A stretch of 8,223 nucleotides of DNA, from contig CAUJII010000173.1 in NCBI GenBank assembly GCA_963205035.1, positions 1-8,223 of the forward strand, in the 5' to 3' direction. Made by a program: the position numbers and the translations under genes. Position 1 is the first letter of the stretch. Every line of letters begins with the position of its first letter. Below, piece by piece: positions 1-6,900 of this stretch. The notes below the pieces were generated by a model that worked only from the letters and a program-made list of their open reading frames with translations, ran no database searches and was not told the origin of the DNA. The DNA comes from Spirochaetota bacterium. GTDB taxonomy: Bacteria; Spirochaetota; Leptospiria; Turneriellales; Turneriellaceae.

Positions 1-94
1 GCTCAACGACCACGTTTCGACTGCGCTCAACGACCACGTTTCGACTGCGCTCAACGACCACGTTTCGACTGCGCTCAACGACCACGTTTCGACT
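1..94. repeat. 24-bp tandem direct repeat array (left edge cut by window)
   Basis: Three perfect back-to-back copies of a 24-bp unit beginning gctcaacgacca lie at 1-24, 25-48 and 49-72. A fourth copy (73-94) is identical for 22 bases before running into the adjacent inverted repeat. There are no spacers between units, so this is a minisatellite and not a CRISPR array. Each unit contains the small dyad aacg-acca-cgtt, and each unit junction creates the word tcgactgcgctc. The array begins exactly at the window edge, so the true copy number is unknown. It lies 3' of gdhA, outside any gene I can support. As I recall, words of the tcgactgcgctc type occur in dispersed intergenic repeats of various bacteria; I could not check this here. 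Confidence 0.95.
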
Positions 95-134
95 ACTCGG
101 TCACCGAGCGCAGTCGAGGTGACCGAGTAGTCGA
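89..134. repeat. Perfect 17-bp inverted repeat (REP-like hairpin) 3' of gdhA
   Basis: The left arm at 89-105 (tcgactactcggtcacc) and the right arm at 118-134 are perfect reverse complements, separated by a 12-base loop (106-117, gagcgcagtcga). The arms overlap the end of the last tandem copy. The structure begins 13 nt beyond the gdhA stop in the direction of gdhA transcription, so it could protect or end that mRNA. No T-run follows the stem on the gdhA-sense strand, which argues against a standard intrinsic terminator and for a REP-type palindrome. The loop is itself the reverse complement of a 12-bp word in the neighbouring array. Confidence 0.85.
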
Positions 135-147
135 GAGACACCAATAT

Positions 148-1497
148 CTAAATCAATCCCATGGCGAGCATCGCTTTCGCTACTTTAATGAAGCTCGCGA
201 TGTTCGCGCCGTTGACGTAGTTACCCGGAGTACCGAACTCTTCGGCTGTCTCGTAACAAATTTCGTGGATGTTACTCATGATTTTGGCGAGACGTTTCTC
301 GGTGTACTCAAAGGACCATGAGTCGCGGCTCGCGTTCTGCTGCATTTCGAGCGCCGAAGTCGCCACTCCTCCCGCATTCGTCGCCTTGCCTGGCCCATAA
401 GCGATGTTCGCGTTTTGAAACACACGCACACCCTCGGGAGTCGTTGGCATATTGGCACCCTCACCCACTGCAATGAGGCCGTGCTTCACGAGCTTTTCGG
501 CGTCTTTCCCTGTGAGCTCGTTTTGCGTCGCGCACGGCATCGCGACTTGGCAGGGGACATCCCATATATTGCCGCCTTCGATGTACTTCGCATCTTTATG
601 GTACTCCACATAATCTTTGATACGGCGACGTTCGACTTCTTTGAGCTGACGCACTAATTCAAGATCGATGCCCTTTTCATGGTGGATGTATCCATTGGAG
701 TCGGAGCACGCGACAACCTTGCCGCCGAGTTCGGTAATTTTTTCGATAGTATAAATCGCAACGTTGCCTGCGCCCGAAACGACGCACGTCTTTCCTTCGT
801 AAGATTGCTTGCGCACACGCAGCATTTCTTGCACGAAGAACGCGGCACCGTAGCCCGTCGCTTCTTTGCGTACGAGCGATCCGCCGTAGTCAAGCCCTTT
901 ACCGGTTAAGACGCCCGACTCGTAACGGTTTGTAATCCTTTTGTATTGGCCAAATAGAAAACCAATTTCGCGGCCGCCTACCCCGATGTCGCCTGCGGGA
1001 ACGTCGGTGTATTCTCCCAAGTGACGGTAAAGCTCCGTCATGAAACTCTGGCAGAAATTCATGATCTCGTTATCGGATTTTCCTTTGGGATCGAAATCCG
1101 ATCCGCCTTTGGCGCCACCGATGGGAAGACCCGTCAAAGCGTTCTTAAAAATTTGCTCGAATCCTAAAAATTTGATAATCCCCAAATAGACAGAGGGATG
1201 GAAACGTAGCCCGCCTTTGTAAGGGCCTAAGCAGCTATTGAACTCGACGCGGAAGCCCCGATTGATGTGGACTTCGCCCTTGTCGTCTGTCCAGGGTACG
1301 CGAAAAATGATTTGGCGCTCGGGTTCAGCCAATCGTTGGATGACCTTGCGTTTACCGAACTCGGGGTATTTGACCAAGACCGGCCCCAACGAGTCTAAGA
1401 CCTCGTGCACCGCTTGATGGAATTCTTGTTCTCCAGGATTGCGCTTTACGATTTCCTGGTAAATCGACTCTAACTGTTCATTCATTTGGACACTCAT
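148..1497 (-). CDS. gdhA: NADP-specific glutamate dehydrogenase
   Basis: Cytoplasmic enzyme that reductively aminates 2-oxoglutarate with ammonia and NADPH to give glutamate. At 449 residues it has the usual length of the hexameric small GDH family. Landmarks are GPYKGGLRFHPS at about 91-102 (substrate-binding Lys94), LPIGGAKGG at 124-132 (catalytic-region Lys130), PAGDIGVGGREIG at 167-179 (Asp170), the Rossmann motif SGAGNVA at 241-247, and SDSNG at 265-269. The last follows the second strand of the Rossmann fold and fits NADP rather than NAD preference. The ATG start is set by an AAGGAG six bases upstream; a second in-frame ATG at codon 5 lies closer to that site and is less likely. The gene is complete, with a TAG stop. 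It is divergent from argD, whose product uses glutamate as amino donor. A hairpin-forming repeat lies 13 nt downstream. Nothing in the sequence looks broken or foreign. Confidence 0.97.
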   Translation of the reverse strand: MSVQMNEQLESIYQEIVKRNPGEQEFHQAVHEVLDSLGPVLVKYPEFGKRKVIQRLAEPERQIIFRVPWTDDKGEVHINRGFRVEFNSCLGPYKGGLRFHPSVYLGIIKFLGFEQIFKNALTGLPIGGAKGGSDFDPKGKSDNEIMNFCQSFMTELYRHLGEYTDVPAGDIGVGGREIGFLFGQYKRITNRYESGVLTGKGLDYGGSLVRKEATGYGAAFFVQEMLRVRKQSYEGKTCVVSGAGNVAIYTIEKITELGGKVVACSDSNGYIHHEKGIDLELVRQLKEVERRRIKDYVEYHKDAKYIEGGNIWDVPCQVAMPCATQNELTGKDAEKLVKHGLIAVGEGANMPTTPEGVRVFQNANIAYGPGKATNAGGVATSALEMQQNASRDSWSFEYTEKRLAKIMSNIHEICYETAEEFGTPGNYVNGANIASFIKVAKAMLAMGLI

Positions 1498-1714
1498 TTT
1501 CTACTCCTTAAGTTACCAAATTGGATCTTGTGTTTTTCGTAGACAATGCCTTACTATCGACAGTAGCGCCATTCGAAGACGTCCCACCTACTTCTCGGGG
1601 ATTTCTTTACAAGCGTTACGCATTCCTCCTTGGAGATATTTCGCTCCGGTATTCTCTTATGAAAAACCAAAACTAATTGGCTGAGCTCTTTTTTGAAGGC
1701 TCGATAAGGCGTCG
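1498..1714. promoter_or_regulatory. Divergent gdhA / argD intergenic control region
   Basis: This 217-bp gap separates the start codons of two divergent transcription units, so both promoters should lie here. It is visibly more AT-rich around 1640-1700 than the flanking genes. I looked for sigma70-type boxes in both directions and found nothing convincing. The best rightward candidate, TTGGCT at 1677-1682 with TCGATA at 1701-1706 (18-bp spacer), would place the start of transcription at or near the first argD ATG. That would favour the downstream ATG at 1760. On the gdhA-sense strand there is a strong AAGGAGG and two very short open frames (see findings). No clear operator dyad is seen beyond the weak ttactatcgacagtag (1551-1566). 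Confidence 0.5.
1504..1509 (-). promoter_or_regulatory. Shine-Dalgarno site of gdhA
   Basis: On the minus strand the sequence AAGGAG is followed by six bases (tagaaa) and then the gdhA ATG. This is near-ideal spacing and decides the start codon over the second ATG four codons further in. Confidence 0.85.
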
Positions 1715-3070
1715 ATGAGAACAGGCTTTGCGGGGTGTTTCGATTCGTCAGTCAGTCCCATGGCAGAAAGCGAGAAAGAACCGCAAGGGGCGCGGGAATT
1801 TTATGGCATCGAAGAGGCTTCAACAGAACACGGCCACTTGACGCGCAATACGTTCGACCCACAGCAACGCCTTTCGTTTGAAGAGATTAAAGACCTCGAT
1901 GAAAAATACGTGCTGCCGACTTATGCAAGACTGCCCGTCGCATTCCAATACGGCGCGGGGGACCATCTCTACGACACCGAAGGAAAAGAATATATCGATT
2001 TTTTGAGTGGCATCGCCGTCACTCTATTGGGGCACGCGCACGCAGACCTCATCGCCGCGCTTTCCAGCCAAGCCGAAGCGTTGTGGCATACCTCCAACTT
2101 GTATTACAACCAAGGTCAGGCACAACTTGCGCGCGCCTTGGTGGAGGTCAACTTTCCCGGCAAAGTATTTTTTTGTAATTCAGGCACCGAAGCTAACGAA
2201 GCGGCTTTCAAGCTGATGCGCGCTTATGGACAAAGCCTGAGCCCCAAGCGAGAAAAAGTCGTTGCGATCAAAAATGGTTTCCACGGCCGCACATTCGGCG
2301 CGATGTCTCTGACGGGCCAAGATAAAATACACAATGGTTTTGGTGAAATTGTCGGCCACGTCGAATTTGTGAACGCGGACGACATCGCAGGCCTTTCCGC
2401 TGCCATCGACAGTACTGCATGCGGAGTCATTCTCGAACCAGTGCAAGGTGAGTCGGGAGTAATACCTCTGTCGTCGGACTTTTTGAAAATTGCCCGGGCG
2501 CGTTGCAATGAAGAGCAAGTGGTCCTCGCGTTCGACGAAGTGCAAATCGGCATGGGGCGTAGCGGCCACTACTTCGCATACCAGCACTACGGAGTCATCC
2601 CCGACATCGTAACGATGGCGAAGGGGTTGGGCGGTGGTTTCCCCATAGGCGCTATGCTCGTCGCAGAAAAATTTAGCCACGTCTTAAAGCCTGGCATGCA
2701 CGGGTGCACTTTTGGCGGAGGTCACTTGGCGAGCGCTGTCGCATACGAAGTTATCCGCACGATCGAATCGCAAAAACTCCTGGAGCACGTCAAAGCGTCT
2801 GCGCGCTATTTAACCTCCGCGCTCAATAAGCTCAAAGCCAAGCACGCGCCCAAGGTTGAAGAGGTGCGCGGTTTGGGGCTTCTCATCGGCGTCGTTCTTG
2901 AAGAAGGCACAGACGTTAAAGCCTTGGTCGAAAAGGCGCTGTCCTTGGGACTCATTATCGGGCGCGGCGGCACAAACGTGTTGCGTCTCGCTCCGCCGCT
3001 CAACGTGCGCAAGGCAACGATGGATAAGGCAGTCGAACTTCTCGACATGCTCTTTGCCTCGATGGAGTAA
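1715..3070 (+). CDS. argD: Acetylornithine aminotransferase (class III, PLP-dependent)
   Basis: Transfers the amino group of glutamate to N-acetylglutamate semialdehyde to make N-acetylornithine in arginine synthesis; the family often also acts in the lysine pathway. Class III aminotransferase motifs appear in order (numbered from the first ATG): FLSGIAV at 96-102, NSGTEANEAA at 155-164 (phosphate binding), GFHGRT at 188-193, DEVQIGMGRSG at 274-284 (Asp274 contacts the PLP ring), the PLP lysine in MAKGLGGGFP (Lys303), TFGGG at 332-336 and LRLAPPLN at 423-430. The family core starts only around residue 61 (LDEKYVLPTY), so there is a roughly 60-residue N-terminal extension and 451 residues in total, against a usual 380-400. 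The start is uncertain: the ATG at 1715 has a weak AAGG five bases upstream, and the ATG at 1760 has no clear ribosome site but would shorten the extension by 15 residues. First gene of the rightward operon. A related ornithine or GABA-type aminotransferase is possible, but overall similarity favours ArgD. Confidence 0.9.
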   Translation: MRTGFAGCFDSSVSPMAESEKEPQGAREFYGIEEASTEHGHLTRNTFDPQQRLSFEEIKDLDEKYVLPTYARLPVAFQYGAGDHLYDTEGKEYIDFLSGIAVTLLGHAHADLIAALSSQAEALWHTSNLYYNQGQAQLARALVEVNFPGKVFFCNSGTEANEAAFKLMRAYGQSLSPKREKVVAIKNGFHGRTFGAMSLTGQDKIHNGFGEIVGHVEFVNADDIAGLSAAIDSTACGVILEPVQGESGVIPLSSDFLKIARARCNEEQVVLAFDEVQIGMGRSGHYFAYQHYGVIPDIVTMAKGLGGGFPIGAMLVAEKFSHVLKPGMHGCTFGGGHLASAVAYEVIRTIESQKLLEHVKASARYLTSALNKLKAKHAPKVEEVRGLGLLIGVVLEEGTDVKALVEKALSLGLIIGRGGTNVLRLAPPLNVRKATMDKAVELLDMLFASME

Positions 3071-3071
3071 C

Positions 3072-4181
3072 GTGCAGCCAATCCCTGTTCGATTAGGTAC
3101 GCGCTCTTATTTGGTCAGGGCCTTGCGTACAATCGCCGACCTTTCCAAAGAGTTCGATGCTAAGCCAGGGCGCGACTTCGCGCTCATCGACTCGAACGTC
3201 GACAAACTCCACGGCGAAACACTCCGAAAGGCGCTGCCTCATGCACATTTTTTTCGCATCGCTTCAGGAGAAAAAAGCAAATCGTTCATGTCTCTCGAAA
3301 AGACGGCCAATGCACTCGTCGACGCGGGTGCGACACGCGCGTCGCGGCTCGTCGCTATAGGCGGCGGCGTCGTGGGCGACCTCACGGGTTTTCTCGCGGG
3401 AGTTTTTATGCGTGGCATTCCTTTTATCCAGATACCCACGACGCTATTAGCCATGGTCGACTCTTCTGTCGGCGGAAAGACAGCGGTCAATTTGAAGAGC
3501 GGCAAGAACCTTGTGGGAGTGTTCCACCAACCGCAGGCTGTTTTTGTTATTCCCGAATTTCTACAGACCCTACCGGTGAGAGAGGTCCGTTGCGGTCTTT
3601 CAGAAGCCGTGAAGACGGCGCTCATTCAAGACGCTTCGATGGTAGGCTTCTTAGAAAAGGAAACCTACAACGAAGAAAGGTTGGACACCAATTTTCTCGC
3701 AAAGGTCGCGCACCAGTCGATTCGCATTAAAGCGAAGATTGTCTCGAAAGACGAAAAAGAACAAAACATCCGCGCATTCTTAAACTTTGGGCACACATTG
3801 GCGCATGCTCTCGAAGCCCTCACTGAGTACAAAGGGCTTCTGCACGGTGAGGCAGTTGCGATAGGCATGCGGTTCGCCGCACTCTTGTCGCGCCGCATGG
3901 GCTATTTATCTCTATCAGACGAGACGCGGATCCAGAACCTCCTCCAAAAATATACCCTGCCACAATCGTTCCAATTCTTGCAGCAGAAACGGCATGGTTT
4001 TACAAGGATAAATCCCACAATGCTAACGAAGCTCATTCGACTCATGCACGCCGATAAAAAGAACGATAATAATGCTATAAAGTATGTTCTCTTAGATAAG
4101 GTGGGCCGTGCGCGGTTGCCTCAAGGCATAGAAGAGAAAGAACTGCTTGCGAGCCTGAAAGAATTTTTAACGTTAGCATAG
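3072..4181 (+). CDS. aroB: 3-dehydroquinate synthase
   Basis: Converts DAHP to 3-dehydroquinate, the second step of the shikimate pathway, using NAD and a divalent metal. The start is the GTG at 3072, one base after the argD stop, with GGAG four bases before it. The frame is open much further upstream inside argD, but the protein family begins here, giving 369 residues, close to the usual length of about 360. Motifs: SGEKSKS at 65-71, the NAD-binding GGGVVGDLTGF at 97-107, and PTTLLAMVDSSVGGKTAVN at 122-140. The metal ligands are Glu178 in GLSEAVK, His241 in NFGHTLAHALE and His258 in LHGEAVAIGM, inferred from the known family ligands. The 1-nt junction implies translational coupling with argD. 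The gene is followed after 35 nt by aroQ, the next enzyme of the pathway. Sequence around 4010-4100 is locally AT-rich, with no sign of disruption. Confidence 0.96.
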   Translation: MQPIPVRLGTRSYLVRALRTIADLSKEFDAKPGRDFALIDSNVDKLHGETLRKALPHAHFFRIASGEKSKSFMSLEKTANALVDAGATRASRLVAIGGGVVGDLTGFLAGVFMRGIPFIQIPTTLLAMVDSSVGGKTAVNLKSGKNLVGVFHQPQAVFVIPEFLQTLPVREVRCGLSEAVKTALIQDASMVGFLEKETYNEERLDTNFLAKVAHQSIRIKAKIVSKDEKEQNIRAFLNFGHTLAHALEALTEYKGLLHGEAVAIGMRFAALLSRRMGYLSLSDETRIQNLLQKYTLPQSFQFLQQKRHGFTRINPTMLTKLIRLMHADKKNDNNAIKYVLLDKVGRARLPQGIEEKELLASLKEFLTLA

Positions 4182-4216
4182 CGGCTATCTAAAATGTTTC
4201 GGATGGCTTGAAATTT

Positions 4217-4651
4217 ATGCGAATTACAGTTTTGAACGGGCCCAATTTGAATTTGTTAGGTACGCGCGAAGAGTCGCACTATGGCAGCTTCACCCTCGCC
4301 GATTTAGAAGATCAGATGCGCGCGCATTTAGCGAGTCGTGCGGATGTCTCTTTTTACCAGTCAAACCAAGAAGGCGACATTGTGACCGAGATACAAAAAC
4401 TTTCGAGTCGCGACCGACTCATCTTGAACGCGGGAGCATTCACGCACACGTCTATAGCTATACGAGACGCGCTCGCTGCTGTGAAGGTTCCTTTCATCGA
4501 AGTGCATATCAGCAACGTCTATGCGCGCGAAGAGTTTCGCCACGTTTCTTATTTAAGCGCGATTGCAAAAGGTGTCGTCGCGGGGTTGGGCGTTGAAAGC
4601 TATCTTCTCGCGGCTGATTTTTTTCTAAGGAGCGGCGTCGAAGCGAAATGA
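4217..4651 (+). CDS. aroQ: 3-dehydroquinate dehydratase, type II
   Basis: Dehydrates 3-dehydroquinate to 3-dehydroshikimate, the step directly after AroB. The protein is 144 residues, typical of the small dodecameric type II enzyme. Starting from the ATG at 4217 it opens with MRITVLNGPNLNLLG, the classic family N-terminus. The flexible-lid region carries Arg17 and catalytic Tyr22 (in SHYGSFTL). NAGAFTHTS (about 71-79) supplies the substrate-binding Asn71 and His77, EVHISN (95-100) the catalytic His97, and FRHVS (107-111) the conserved Arg108. An in-frame TTG at 4208 would add three residues, but it lies too close to the GGATGG at 4201-4206. From the ATG that purine-rich stretch is about 10 bases away. 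The gene overlaps the next one by ATGA. Confidence 0.96.
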   Translation: MRITVLNGPNLNLLGTREESHYGSFTLADLEDQMRAHLASRADVSFYQSNQEGDIVTEIQKLSSRDRLILNAGAFTHTSIAIRDALAAVKVPFIEVHISNVYAREEFRHVSYLSAIAKGVVAGLGVESYLLAADFFLRSGVEAK

Positions 4652-5820
4652 CACAACCTTTCATCAGTAAAAGAGGCGATGGGAGTTATGAACTTTCTGA
4701 AACGGGTCTCAGCCGGGCGTATCTCTTAACGATGCAGCGTCTCTTGGTGCATTATGCAACGCAGGCGTTAAAGATACAAGGCGCAGAAGCGCAGGCATTG
4801 CAGCAAAAACTACCGGGCTTCATCGAAAAAACGGTGAAAAAGCTCGACGATTATTTCGACGAGTTACCGCAGTTTGCATCGTTCATCAAAGAACCCAATG
4901 CCGGCCGGTTGGGTGCATACATCGGGCAACACTTCATGCCGCAGCTCGAGAAAGTAAAAGAGAAACTTCTCGAAACAGAGATCCCCAAGTATAAGGCGGA
5001 GTATGAAAATCCATACCGCACGCCCTCGAACGACCTCATCATGCTCTTCGCCGCCGATTTTGCGAAAGCGCCGCCTCTAACGTACAAGCCTTTCGATCCA
5101 GAAGCCGAGGCCGAAGAAAAACTGAAAGCGGCAGAACTCGTGCTCCCCGGTGAAGCGCCACAAGGTTCAGGACCTAAACCGCAACCGGGAGAAGTGCTAC
5201 TATCTAAATACACTTCCGCTTTTGTGACTGCGCGTCCTTTGACCTTTACTCCAGACACGGGAGGCGACACGAGCGAAGGAGAAAGCGAACAGACGGCCCA
5301 AAGCGTGCCACAGCAAATTAGCTTCCGCGATTTTGTCGGCGTGACGAATGCGGTTTCGCGTTTCGTCAAGGCGAAAGACCAGGCGGGGTATGCAAAATAT
5401 TACGGTGGACTGTCTCCGGTGAAACAGAACGCTTATACATTCTTCGCGCTCTTTCAGAAGGCTTCGCAACAGCAAGCTGTCGACTGGTCGGGTGAAATAC
5501 ACAAAGTGATGCAACGCTCGCTCTTCGACGCAGGCCAAGCGAATAAACTCAAAGACGAAGTCGAAGCATACCGCGATGTACATAACGCAATCCAACGCTC
5601 TCTTATGGCCGCACAACAAAAAGGGATGCCTCCACAACTCACACAATCGCTCTATGGCCAACTCGTCACAATTTTTGAAAACAGCGGTTCGCTTTCTGAA
5701 AAACGCACTGCGCTCAAGATGTCGCTCCTTCAGGTGACCCAACCTCAGGCGAAAGAGGTCATCTCGCAAAGTCTATCTGAAAAACTCGAAGAGCTTGAAG
5801 GCCTTTATGGCTTACAATGA
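4648..5820 (+). CDS. Unrecognised 390-residue protein, translationally coupled to aroQ
   Basis: I do not recognise a family. The ATG shares an ATGA overlap with the aroQ stop. An AAGGAG lies 15 bases upstream, too far to be a good ribosome site, so reinitiation is likely. There is no signal peptide or membrane segment, so it is probably cytoplasmic. Residues 1-145 look mostly helical (for example the stretches at 21-43 and 98-118), with short aromatic or proline turns. Residues 146-222 are rich in Pro, Glu, Gly and Ser/Thr and probably form a disordered linker, containing two similar segments (APPLTYKPFDPEA and ARPLTFTPDTGG). Residues 223-390 are again helical and Gln/Lys-rich, ending in a likely coiled or amphipathic helix (373-388). 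The two-lobed, all-helical look suggests a scaffold or binding protein rather than an enzyme; this is inference. Base composition matches its neighbours. It overlaps the following yprB-like gene by 14 bases. Confidence 0.85.
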   Translation: MTQPFISKRGDGSYELSETGLSRAYLLTMQRLLVHYATQALKIQGAEAQALQQKLPGFIEKTVKKLDDYFDELPQFASFIKEPNAGRLGAYIGQHFMPQLEKVKEKLLETEIPKYKAEYENPYRTPSNDLIMLFAADFAKAPPLTYKPFDPEAEAEEKLKAAELVLPGEAPQGSGPKPQPGEVLLSKYTSAFVTARPLTFTPDTGGDTSEGESEQTAQSVPQQISFRDFVGVTNAVSRFVKAKDQAGYAKYYGGLSPVKQNAYTFFALFQKASQQQAVDWSGEIHKVMQRSLFDAGQANKLKDEVEAYRDVHNAIQRSLMAAQQKGMPPQLTQSLYGQLVTIFENSGSLSEKRTALKMSLLQVTQPQAKEVISQSLSEKLEELEGLYGLQ

Positions 5821-6865
5821 GGTGAAAAATTTAGGCCAACGCCTCAAAGCCTATAACCACTCGAATACCGCCCGACAAGAAGCGAAGCCTAAACCGCCCC
5901 TCACCCACAAGACTCATTTAGAAAAATTATTCACTCACCATCCGCAAGCATTAACAAAGTTGTCTCTACCTTTGACGGTTGCGATTGACTTCATGCACAG
6001 CGTTCCAACGGAGGAGCTTCTTTTCTTTGACCTCGAAACCACGGGGTTGGGGAGTTCGGAACAAACCTATCCTTTCTTAATCGGCTATGCGACTTATGCT
6101 TTGGACAAAGCTCACCTCACGACCCTCTTTGCAGACACACCTGCGGGTGAAGAAGAGATACTTCAAGATTTCATTCATCGAGCGCAAGGCAAGACTCTCG
6201 TCAGTTTTAACGGCAAGTCATTCGACTTGCCTCTTGTGCTACGCCGCGCAGAAAAATATGGTCTCGCAAACCAGTTGAAGAAGCTCATGCACGTCGATCT
6301 CTTCCACACAATCCGCCGTATTTTCCCAGAAAAACCTGCACGCCTGACTGACGCCGAAGAAAGACTTTTAGGGTTCAAGCGCGAAGGCGACATCCGGGGA
6401 GCCGAAGTCGCGCAGGCATACTTTGAGTATCTGCGTTTTAGCAAGAGCGATCTACGTGAAGCGATTCTCGGGCATAACGAAAGCGACGTTCTATCTTTAA
6501 TTAGTCTCCTTGAAAAAGTTTCGTCTGCCTTTTTGAAAGCGCGTGAAGGAAAAGAAAGCTGGGCGTATAAGATACACCGCGATAAGAACGCGAGTCTTAC
6601 GCAAAGAAAAACGCTACTTGAAAGCCTCGCGTTAGACGAACGCGACGGGCGCGATTGTTACGCTCTGGGGCTCATTTACCGCCAAGAAAAAAAATACCGC
6701 CATGCTGCGCGACAATTTCTTCTGGCTTACCGTAAAGAAAAAAGAAACGCTATTGTCGATTTAATCCGCGCACTCAAAAAGTGCGGGCATCGCCGTTTTG
6801 CTGAACAGATGCGGCTCTATGCGCTTCGCCACGAAGAAGAGCGGATTCAGAAACAACTCGTCTAA
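5807..6865 (+). CDS. yprB: YprB-like RNase H-fold exonuclease with C-terminal TPR-like region
   Basis: Predicted 3'-5' exonuclease of the DEDD (DnaQ-like) superfamily, YprB branch; the natural substrate of this branch is not settled as far as I know. The ATG at 5807 is preferred because GAAGG lies five bases upstream; the frame is open a little further, from a TTG at 5795. The protein is 352 residues. Exo I is FFDLETTG (Asp75, Glu77), Exo II is SFNGKSFDLP (Asp140), and Exo III is GHNESDVLSL (His223, Asp227). Between them, RLTDAEERLLGF (179-190) and a nearby DIRGAEVAQAYFEYL block are the YprB hallmark. All catalytic acidic residues are present, so it should be active. Residues about 280-345 form paired helices resembling TPR units, matching the RNase H plus TPR architecture of the YprB family. 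It has no YprA-type helicase beside it, unlike Bacillus. It overlaps the preceding unknown gene by 14 nt and ends the rightward operon. Confidence 0.85.
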   Translation: MAYNEVKNLGQRLKAYNHSNTARQEAKPKPPLTHKTHLEKLFTHHPQALTKLSLPLTVAIDFMHSVPTEELLFFDLETTGLGSSEQTYPFLIGYATYALDKAHLTTLFADTPAGEEEILQDFIHRAQGKTLVSFNGKSFDLPLVLRRAEKYGLANQLKKLMHVDLFHTIRRIFPEKPARLTDAEERLLGFKREGDIRGAEVAQAYFEYLRFSKSDLREAILGHNESDVLSLISLLEKVSSAFLKAREGKESWAYKIHRDKNASLTQRKTLLESLALDERDGRDCYALGLIYRQEKKYRHAARQFLLAYRKEKRNAIVDLIRALKKCGHRRFAEQMRLYALRHEEERIQKQLV

Positions 6866-6900
6866 AATGGACGCGGGATCAATTCAAGAAACTTAAACGC

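Noticed and set aside
1..94. CRISPR array
   Set aside because: The units are contiguous with no spacers, and no cas-like gene is present.
89..134. Classical Rho-independent terminator of gdhA
   Set aside because: The stem is strong, but no T-run follows on the gdhA-sense strand; the sequence continues into the repeat array.
1..321. Rightward open frame running through the 24-bp repeats (an octapeptide repeat) and into the antisense of gdhA
   Set aside because: A 24-bp unit is a multiple of three, so any stop-free frame stays open. No start is visible, and the continuation is antisense to the conserved gdhA end.
2180..2680. 166-codon minus-strand frame opposite argD
   Set aside because: Antisense shadow of a highly conserved aminotransferase, with no recognisable motif.
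2856..3071. N-terminal extension of aroB reaching back into argD
   Set aside because: The extra 72 codons read the conserved argD end in another frame. The AroB family starts at the GTG at 3072, which has its own GGAG.
4851..5769. Two long minus-strand frames (172 and 189 codons) opposite the unknown 390-residue gene
   Set aside because: Considered because the sense protein is unrecognised, but the sense frame has overlapping junctions with both neighbours and sensible protein composition. The antisense frames are Ser/Cys/Arg-rich with no ribosome sites.
5795..5806. TTG start four codons upstream for the YprB-like gene
   Set aside because: The ATG at 5807 has a GAAGG at good spacing, and that GAAGG overlaps the TTG itself.
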